A stretch of DNA of 11,129 nucleotides from Clostridiales bacterium UBA1381 (GTDB lineage Bacteria > Bacillota > Clostridia > UBA1381), in contig DBQZ01000088.1 of the NCBI GenBank assembly GCA_002305435.1, forward strand, positions 20,441 to 31,569. The letters run 5' to 3'. The notes under the pieces are model-generated. The model was not told the DNA's origin. It did not search any database and saw only the letters and a list, made by a program, of their open reading frames with translations. This document shows, piece by piece, positions 6,531 through 11,129 of this stretch (the stretch's first letter is position 1; each line of letters opens with the position of its first letter). The position numbers and the translations under genes are program-made.

Positions 6531-7385
6531 GTGAAGATTATAGAAAACGAGAGCTTTGATGAGGAGCGTGCTCTGTATGCAAGCAAGGATATTACCGTAA
6601 AAAACTGCCGTTTTGACGGCCCGGCTGACGGAGAAAGTGCATTTAAGGAAAGCAGCAATGTTGTGGCTGAGGATTGTTTTTTCAACCTGCGCTATCCTTT
6701 CTGGCATGATAAAAAGCTGCTTATAGAGGATAGTGAGATGACGCCGCTGTGTCGGGCGGCGCTGTGGTATTCGGAGGATGTTCGGATATGCCGCACGAAG
6801 ATGCACGGTATAAAAGCCGTGCGTGAATGTCGAGATGTCGTGATAGACGGCTGCGATATAGTATCGCCGGAATTTGGCTGGTCGGCCGATGGTATACGCA
6901 TGAAGAATACGACGGCGCAGAGCGAGTATTTTCTGCTTAGGGCAAAGAATGTCGAGTTTTCAGATGTTGATTTCAGCGGGAAATATTCTTTCCAGTACAT
7001 AGAAAACGGGGTATTTAATAATTGCCGTTTTGATACGAAGGATGCGTTTTGGCATTCGCACAATGTTACCGTTAAAAACAGTGTGATAAAGGGAGAATAT
7101 CTGGCATGGTACTCCGAGGGGCTTACGCTCATAAACTGCCGGATTATCGGCACGCAGCCTTTCTGCTACTGCAAAGGATTGCGCCTGATAAACTGTGAAA
7201 TGATTGACACAGACCTTTGCTTTGAAAAATCAGATGTAGAAGCAAAAGTTACTACAGGAATCGTAAGCGTTAAAAATCCTCTGTCAGGGACGATAAAGGC
7301 TCCGGCAGTAGGAGAAGTTATAATGGATGATCCCAATGCACATGGGAAAGTGGTAATCTGCAGAGGTACAAAGAACTGCGCTTAA
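6531..7385 (+). CDS. DUF3737 right-handed beta-helix protein
   Basis: The 284-residue product matches the DUF3737 family from memory of its conserved text: IIENESFDEERALYASKD, CRFDGPADGESAFKES, FFNLRYPFWHD, CDIVSPEFGW, SFQYIEN. It is built almost entirely of about twelve rungs of roughly 20 residues, each with a turn and a VxVKNC-like strand (for example ITVKNCRFDG, VTVKNSVIKG, LTLINCRIIG, LRLINCEMID). This is the pattern of a parallel beta-helix. No signal peptide is present, so it is probably cytoplasmic. Enzymatic activity is not established for the family. The GTG at 6531 is the chosen start: AAGGGAG lies at 6516-6522 with an 8-base spacer, while the earlier in-frame GTG at 6513 has no site of its own. 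No convincing promoter was found between it and the preceding terminator. Confidence 0.9.
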   Translation: MKIIENESFDEERALYASKDITVKNCRFDGPADGESAFKESSNVVAEDCFFNLRYPFWHDKKLLIEDSEMTPLCRAALWYSEDVRICRTKMHGIKAVRECRDVVIDGCDIVSPEFGWSADGIRMKNTTAQSEYFLLRAKNVEFSDVDFSGKYSFQYIENGVFNNCRFDTKDAFWHSHNVTVKNSVIKGEYLAWYSEGLTLINCRIIGTQPFCYCKGLRLINCEMIDTDLCFEKSDVEAKVTTGIVSVKNPLSGTIKAPAVGEVIMDDPNAHGKVVICRGTKNCA

Positions 7386-7395
7386 TTAAGATATG

Positions 7396-7450
7396 AAAAC
7401 GCCGCCTTTTTATACAGGGGAAATCCCCGGTGTAAGAGGCGGCGTTTTTT
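7396..7450. terminator. Bidirectional terminator between convergent genes
   Basis: AAAACGCCGCCT (7396-7407) pairs with AGGCGGCGTTTT (7437-7448), with T residues to 7450 for the plus strand and a matching A run giving TTTT on the minus strand. Inside the loop a second hairpin forms, TACA + GGGG (7413-7420) with CCCC (7425-7428) and TGTA (7431-7434). It ends the DUF3737 gene and the ATP-grasp gene, whose stops flank it. Confidence 0.9.
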
Positions 7451-7462
7451 GTGCGGCGGAGA

Positions 7463-8455
7463 TTATTTCCAAGCTGTGTCGATAAAGGCTTGGAGCAGGC
7501 CGGCACGGGAAAGACCGGCACGCTCAGCCGCAATCATCATCAGGCTGTCCTGCTCGCTTCTGTGCGAACGTGAGCCGAGAGTCATGTTGGGTTTCATGTT
7601 CACATCGAACATTATATATTCTCCTGCATTATTTTTGCGGCAGTCTATTCTTATTGGCGCTCTAAGTCCCAGAAGGGCGTACGCTTTTTCACAGGCACTG
7701 ATGATTTGGCTGTATTCGCCGATATCCTCGACAGCACGGCTGTTCTGTGTAACGGCAACTTTACCGCTGTAAGGGGCAATGCCGCCGACATGGCCGAACC
7801 GGCTGACCGGGGGCAGGCAGTACGGGGTGTCGTGATTTTTGTCGGCGGGGAAGACGGCAAGAGTTATCTCATCCCCTGAAAGGAACGGCTCCACCATGAA
7901 TTCTGTTCCGTATATAAGCTCGCTTACGAGAGTATCTATTGATGATTGAAGCTCTTCGGGACTTTCTGCAACAGATACACCCTGACTTCCTCGTCCTCGT
8001 ATCGGTTTTAATACGCACGGATATTCACCGCTGTAATCATCGGCAGATTTTACGGCAGTGGCGTTTATTGCAGGAAGGCCATGGCGGAACAGCAGCTGAT
8101 TCGTATAGAATTTATCGTCATACTTCTGCACATCATGCGGAAACTGGCCGATAATGTTTACTTTGCCCATGCATTTTTCTATGGGATGGCCGTCGTAGAG
8201 GACGGTATTGAGCCACAGAGTATCGGCGCCGCTTTCGATGGCTTTGCGGATGCCGTTATCGTCGTCACCAAATACCCAATCAAGGTCGTTTTGTTCGTCG
8301 GGTTTGGAGACGGGGAGGATGACGTTGTATCCGTTTGCTTTCAGCTCATAGGCGATGTCAGCTCCGCTGTCACGGTAACCTCCCTTTTTCATTGGCTTAC
8401 GGATGTTCCCCTGCGGCGGCATCTCGTGCACCTGATATAATAAAGCGATATTCAT
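7463..8455 (-). CDS. ATP-grasp ligase, D-Ala-D-Ala ligase-like, substrate unknown
   Basis: The 330-residue product has the three-part layout of ATP-grasp enzymes. An N-terminal Rossmann-like part (1-100) precedes a nucleotide-binding lobe with YPCVLKPIRGRGSQGVSV (145-162), in which Lys150 and the glycine-rich loop would hold ATP. The C-terminal part has Glu189 (MVEPFLSGDEITLAVF), IRIDCR (268-273) and IMFDVNMKPNMT (281-292), where Asp284 and Asn286 would bind magnesium. That last motif corresponds to the ExNxxPG signature of D-alanine ligases but differs from it, so it is probably not a housekeeping Ddl. It should join a carboxylate to an amine using ATP. The ATG at 8455 is preferred over the in-frame GTG at 8464, which overlaps the AAGGAG site (8464-8469). 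It has its own promoter and is convergent with the DUF3737 gene. Confidence 0.85.
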   Translation of the reverse strand: MNIALLYQVHEMPPQGNIRKPMKKGGYRDSGADIAYELKANGYNVILPVSKPDEQNDLDWVFGDDDNGIRKAIESGADTLWLNTVLYDGHPIEKCMGKVNIIGQFPHDVQKYDDKFYTNQLLFRHGLPAINATAVKSADDYSGEYPCVLKPIRGRGSQGVSVAESPEELQSSIDTLVSELIYGTEFMVEPFLSGDEITLAVFPADKNHDTPYCLPPVSRFGHVGGIAPYSGKVAVTQNSRAVEDIGEYSQIISACEKAYALLGLRAPIRIDCRKNNAGEYIMFDVNMKPNMTLGSRSHRSEQDSLMMIAAERAGLSRAGLLQAFIDTAWK

Positions 8456-8485
8456 GCGCTTCACTCCTTTTTGTCATTTGCAGCT

Positions 8486-8515
8486 ATTATACCATAGGAC
8501 GCTTGTTTTTTTCAA
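8486..8515 (-). promoter_or_regulatory. Sigma-A promoter of the ATP-grasp gene, extended -10
   Basis: On the minus strand TTGAAA (8515-8510) and a perfect TATAAT (8491-8486) are 18 bp apart, with TGG directly before the -10. It lies between the upstream methyltransferase terminator and the ATP-grasp start, leaving a short leader of about 25 bases. Confidence 0.83.
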
Positions 8516-8561
8516 CCGGCACAACAGACAAAAACACTGTGCAAATGTTTGATAATAATGT

Positions 8562-8591
8562 AAAAAAAAAGCACTGCCGCAACAGCGCTTT
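8562..8591 (-). terminator. Rho-independent terminator after the methyltransferase gene
   Basis: Reading the minus strand, AAAGCGCTG (8591-8583) pairs with CAGTGCTTT (8576-8568), nine pairs including one G-U, around a 6-base loop. It continues into a run of T residues to 8562. It follows the methyltransferase stop by about 38 bp. Confidence 0.88.
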
Positions 8592-8629
8592 GTAAGAGTT
8601 TGATTGTGGGTTAAGTTGACAAGAGGGTG

Positions 8630-9361
8630 TCAGGTGAGTTTTTTGGCTTTTACTATCAGCATCATTGGACGGCGCAGCTCATCTTTCATTCCGGGTATAT
8701 CCATCATTTCTTCGGTCGGCTTTGCTTCTTCCACAGCCTTGATTTCAAAACCGTTATTCAGAAGCCCCATGAAAATTTGTGTAAGCGTGTGATGCTGTTT
8801 GGTCACATTGCAGCCGAGAAAATGCGTTTCACGTTTGCCTGGCATAAAGTAATTGTCTATCGGCCAATATTTCACTGTTCCATCTTCTTCATAAATCCAG
8901 TCTTGTTTAACTCCTGAGGTGAATACCGGATGTTCAATATTAAAAAGGAATACGCCGTTTCCCTTGAGCGTTTTGTTCACGTTTTGGAAAACACGGTTAA
9001 GATCTTCGATATAATGCAATGATAGATTGGAAACAACGACATCCCACTCATTTTCCGGATATTCATATTCCTCTATTCCGCAAATTTTGTATATGATTTG
9101 TTCTGATGTGTTTTGTTGTTTAGCTTTTTCGATCATTTTTTTGCTTATATCTATACCAAGCACAGTTGATGCCCCATGGTCGGCTGCAAATTTGCAGTGC
9201 CAGCCATAGCCGCAGCCCAAATCGAGAACTTTTTTTCCTTGCAGTGGCGGGAACAGTGGCTTTAATTGATGCCATTCGCCGGCTGCTTTTAACCCCTCCA
9301 TACTGCGGGGCATTTTTGCGTATTCTTTAAAAAAGTTTTCGTTGTCGTATTCGTTATTCAT
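8630..9361 (-). CDS. Class I SAM-dependent methyltransferase
   Basis: The 243-residue cytoplasmic protein has the class I methyltransferase core. Motif I is KKVLDLGCGYGWHC (43-56), the SAM-binding acid is Asp71 in LGIDIS (68-73), and VVVSNLSLHYIEDL (108-121) covers motifs II to III. The NIEHPVFTSG segment (141-150) and the tail QHHTLTQIFMGLLNNGF and IPGMKDELRRPMML look like a well-conserved subfamily found in many Bacillota, often annotated only as methyltransferase. The substrate is unknown and may be a small molecule. The ATG is preceded by AAAGGAG about 10 bases upstream. The acetyltransferase gene lies 77 bp upstream on the same strand with no terminator between, so they are probably co-transcribed; a terminator follows at 8562-8591. 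Confidence 0.92.
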   Translation of the reverse strand: MNNEYDNENFFKEYAKMPRSMEGLKAAGEWHQLKPLFPPLQGKKVLDLGCGYGWHCKFAADHGASTVLGIDISKKMIEKAKQQNTSEQIIYKICGIEEYEYPENEWDVVVSNLSLHYIEDLNRVFQNVNKTLKGNGVFLFNIEHPVFTSGVKQDWIYEEDGTVKYWPIDNYFMPGKRETHFLGCNVTKQHHTLTQIFMGLLNNGFEIKAVEEAKPTEEMMDIPGMKDELRRPMMLIVKAKKLT

Positions 9362-9438
9362 ATTGTTTCATCTCCTTTATCAATCAAGAAGGTGCAATTG
9401 GTAATAAGAAAGCAGTATGACTATACATAATCCGGAAA

Positions 9439-10014
9439 TTATTTCGCTTCATATATCTTACGCACGACCTTGGCGGGACTGCCGACGGCTACCGAATCGG
9501 CGGGGATATCGCAGGTAACGACCGAACCGGCCCCGATAACGGCATTATCTCCTATCGTAACGCCCGGCAGGATTATCGAACCGGATCCTATCCAAACGTT
9601 ATTTCCAAGATGTACCGGCTGCGGGAGAAGATCCGCACGCTTCTCCGGCTCAAAGCCGTGGTTCAGAGTGGCTATGATGACGTTGTGGCCTATAAGCGCA
9701 TTGTCGCCTATTGTTATGCCGCCCTGATCCTGAAATCGGCAGCCGGAGTTTATGAACACGTTTTTTCCGAGATGTATATTTTTTCCGCAGTCGGTTGTAA
9801 ACGGAGGAAAAAGCCGAAATCCCGGATCAACCTCGCAGCCTATGAGTTTAGAAAACAGGCTTAGTATTTCTTCCGGCTCGTGGTATCGTCCGTTAATTTC
9901 GGCGGTTATTTTAAACGCTTCCTGGGAAAGCTGCGACATATGCAGGTGAACTTCGGAGCCGCCTGTCACCCGTTTGCCGCTGTTCATGTATTCAAGAAAT
10001 TCCTTATCGGTCAT
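9439..10014 (-). CDS. Maltose/galactoside-type O-acetyltransferase (left-handed beta-helix)
   Basis: The 191-residue product has the size and layout of the LacA/Maa/NodL sugar O-acetyltransferases. Residues 1-60 hold the N-terminal helical part (TDKEFLEYMNSGKRV). From about 75 to 180 hexapeptide repeats build a left-handed beta-helix (IHLGKNVFINSG, ITIGDNALIGHN, VHLGNNVWIGSG, VTIGDNAVIGAG). His119 in IATLNHGFEP is in the position of the catalytic histidine, and AVGSPAKVVRK is the family's usual end. Such enzymes transfer acetyl from acetyl-CoA to a sugar or similar hydroxyl; the acceptor is unknown and need not be maltose. The ATG has AAAGGAG about 8 bases upstream and a promoter at 10047-10075. 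It probably heads a unit with the methyltransferase. Confidence 0.92.
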   Translation of the reverse strand: MTDKEFLEYMNSGKRVTGGSEVHLHMSQLSQEAFKITAEINGRYHEPEEILSLFSKLIGCEVDPGFRLFPPFTTDCGKNIHLGKNVFINSGCRFQDQGGITIGDNALIGHNVIIATLNHGFEPEKRADLLPQPVHLGNNVWIGSGSIILPGVTIGDNAVIGAGSVVTCDIPADSVAVGSPAKVVRKIYEAK

Positions 10015-10046
10015 TTTTTCATCTCCTTTGTTTTGTGTTTGTGCTT

Positions 10047-10075
10047 ATTATAAACGAAAACGGGTTAAATGTCCA
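10047..10075 (-). promoter_or_regulatory. Sigma-A promoter of the acetyltransferase gene
   Basis: On the minus strand TGGACA (10075-10070) and a perfect TATAAT (10052-10047) are 17 bp apart. Transcription would start near 10040, giving a leader of about 26 bases. It likely serves both the acetyltransferase and the methyltransferase. Confidence 0.8.
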
Positions 10076-10092
10076 ATACTTGTATACTATAA

Positions 10093-10119
10093 GCCCCAAT
10101 GCTTATCAGGCATTGGGGC
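10093..10119 (-). terminator. Hairpin terminator after the glycoside-hydrolase-like gene
   Basis: A perfect 10-bp stem (GCCCCAATGC, GCATTGGGGC) encloses a 7-base loop, 12 bp after the stop of the gene ending at 10131. The following minus-strand bases are TTATAGTAT, so the T tract is poor; termination may be weak or helped by other factors. The hairpin also blocks read-through into the acetyltransferase promoter region. Confidence 0.65.
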
Positions 10120-10130
10120 AAGGGGAAGTA

Positions 10131-11129
10131 TTATTTTGTGTTTACTATTGCCGCCAAATTAGCGCCGTCCCAGCTTACGTCAGCATCGAGCATTGTTGCA
10201 ATTGCCCGCAGGGGTACGTAAGTGCGGTCGTCTATTATTTTGGCAGGGACGTCAAGCTCATAGGCTTCGTTGTTTATGTACATAGAGTCATCATCTATTA
10301 TAAGCGTTATAACCTTGTCGTCCTTAGTTATTGTTACCATGCGAACGTCTCCGTTCCACTCAACATTGGCGCCGAGATGCTCGGTGATAAATCTTACCGG
10401 TACGAGAGTCCTGTCGTTTTCAAGCACCGGCGGAACTTCTGTATCAATGGTTTCGCCGTTTATAAGTATGCTTATCGGTTTGTCGGTAACGTTTAAGGTA
10501 TAAGTTTTCTCATACCATACCCGTCCTTCGGACGCCATTACTACCCGCAGAGTATGCTCGCCTGCTGAAAGACCGGAAGCGTCAAAATCTATTTTATAAG
10601 GAAGCGTATCGCCGCCGGAATACCATTTATCGTCAACGTAATATTCTATACGAGGCTCGTCGTCGCCGAACAGGTGTGCATACGTGTATATCGGCGTAGT
10701 AAACGTAGTGTTTACGTTGATAACATCGTTGTATTTCATGTACGATACATCCGCTTCAGCATCTCCGTTTTGAATGAAATGCGGAAGGTGTATCAGCTGG
10801 TGATACGTATCGTTAAGTGTCGGGCTATCGTAGAGGGCGTAGTTGTTCGTCTCCTCAGGCATCATTTTGTTGAAATATGCCATCAGCTTTATCTGCGGAT
10901 ATACCATCGGCAGATACCAGTACATCATGCGCAGATGTGTGTTTGCCCACTCGGTTTTATCCTCGTTGACAGTTGCACTTGTAACGTAGTGGCCGCAGCC
11001 GCCCTCTGCTATCATTATGGGCTTGCGGTCGCCGAATTTATCGACAGTTTCCTTTACGACCTTAACCGGATCGGCCGCACGGCCGGCAGTGAATGAAATA
11101 TCGTTGAACTCGTGGTCTATATCCCACTT
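10131..11129 (-). CDS. Secreted glycoside-hydrolase-like protein with C-terminal copper amine oxidase N1 domain, N-terminus cut by window edge
   Basis: Only the last 332 residues lie in the window; the reading frame enters open from the right edge. Visible residues 1-90 look like the end of a TIM-barrel glycoside hydrolase, perhaps GH26-like: RKPIMIAEGGCGH (35-47) resembles the KPxMIxE strand that ends in the nucleophile (Glu42), followed by the helix WANTHLRMMYWYL and KLMAYFNK. Residues about 140-215 appear Ig-like (EYYVDDKWYSG, LSAGEHTLRVVM). Residues 218-332 are a copper amine oxidase N-terminal domain in two half repeats (PPVLENDRTLVPVRFITEHLGANVEW, shortened here to the core DRTLVPVRFITEHLGA; and DRTYVPLRAIATMLDADVSW), a common extracellular module in Clostridia, not itself an oxidase. 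The protein is presumably secreted; the signal peptide is outside the window. Specific substrate is undetermined. Confidence 0.82.
   Translation of the reverse strand, partial: KWDIDHEFNDISFTAGRAADPVKVVKETVDKFGDRKPIMIAEGGCGHYVTSATVNEDKTEWANTHLRMMYWYLPMVYPQIKLMAYFNKMMPEETNNYALYDSPTLNDTYHQLIHLPHFIQNGDAEADVSYMKYNDVINVNTTFTTPIYTYAHLFGDDEPRIEYYVDDKWYSGGDTLPYKIDFDASGLSAGEHTLRVVMASEGRVWYEKTYTLNVTDKPISILINGETIDTEVPPVLENDRTLVPVRFITEHLGANVEWNGDVRMVTITKDDKVITLIIDDDSMYINNEAYELDVPAKIIDDRTYVPLRAIATMLDADVSWDGANLAAIVNTK

Noticed and set aside
6531..7385. DUF3737 repeats as a homologue of the beta-helix in the first gene
   Set aside because: Both are beta-helix-like, but the repeat texts differ and the DUF3737 protein has no signal peptide; shared fold type only.
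8610..8632. TGACA/TGTCA inverted repeat near the methyltransferase stop
   Set aside because: Only five base pairs, with no T run or conservation to support it; the real terminator lies at 8562-8591.
10035..11096. Plus-strand frames opposite the glycoside-hydrolase-like gene
   Set aside because: They lack ribosome binding sites and recognisable domains; the minus-strand frame has clear copper amine oxidase repeats.

Overview
The window looks like chromosomal DNA of a member of the Clostridia (Bacillota), probably a gut or other anaerobic polysaccharide-degrading lineage. The basis is moderate GC, strong AAGGAG-type ribosome binding sites, consensus sigma-A promoters, the rplU-rpmA-obg gene order, and Clostridia-typical extracellular modules: BspA-type leucine-rich repeats, a copper amine oxidase N-terminal domain, and a DUF3737 beta-helix protein. 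The assignment is inference; there is no rRNA or marker gene to place it more finely. No mobile element, CRISPR array, tRNA, or gene with an internal frameshift was seen.

Layout. (1) Positions 1-2198, minus strand: the first 732 residues of a secreted protein with LRR_5, beta-helix and LRR_5 segments, cut by the left edge. (2) 2248-3108, minus: an AraC-family regulator with a cupin sensor domain, transcribed toward the secreted protein with only 49 bp between them. (3) 3109-3367: a divergent control region with consensus promoters for the regulator and for rplU, plus an rplU leader. (4) 3368-5326, plus: rplU, rpmA and obg (L21, L27, ribosome-assembly GTPase), with a strong terminator between rpmA and obg. 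(5) 5450-6439, plus: an alpha/beta hydrolase with a cysteine in the nucleophile-elbow position, with its own promoter and terminator. (6) 6531-7385, plus: a DUF3737 right-handed beta-helix protein. (7) 7396-7450: a bidirectional terminator between converging genes. (8) 7463-8455, minus: a D-Ala-D-Ala-ligase-like ATP-grasp enzyme with its own promoter. (9) 8630-9361 and 9439-10014, minus: a SAM-dependent methyltransferase and a maltose/galactoside-type O-acetyltransferase, probably one transcription unit. (10) 10131-11129, minus: the C-terminal 332 residues of a glycoside-hydrolase-like secreted protein ending in a copper amine oxidase N-terminal domain, cut by the right edge.

The genes do not form one obvious pathway. 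Region 4 is housekeeping translation and ribosome assembly. Regions 1 and 10 are cell-surface or secreted proteins, and region 2 is the plausible regulator of region 1. The rest are small-molecule enzymes and a beta-helix protein of unknown substrate or role. The most notable points are the absence of prp together with an L27 that lacks the Prp-cleaved N-terminal extension, the LRR/beta-helix/LRR architecture with an adjacent AraC regulator, and a terminator placed directly upstream of obg. I see no clear evidence for a wholly new multi-gene system.
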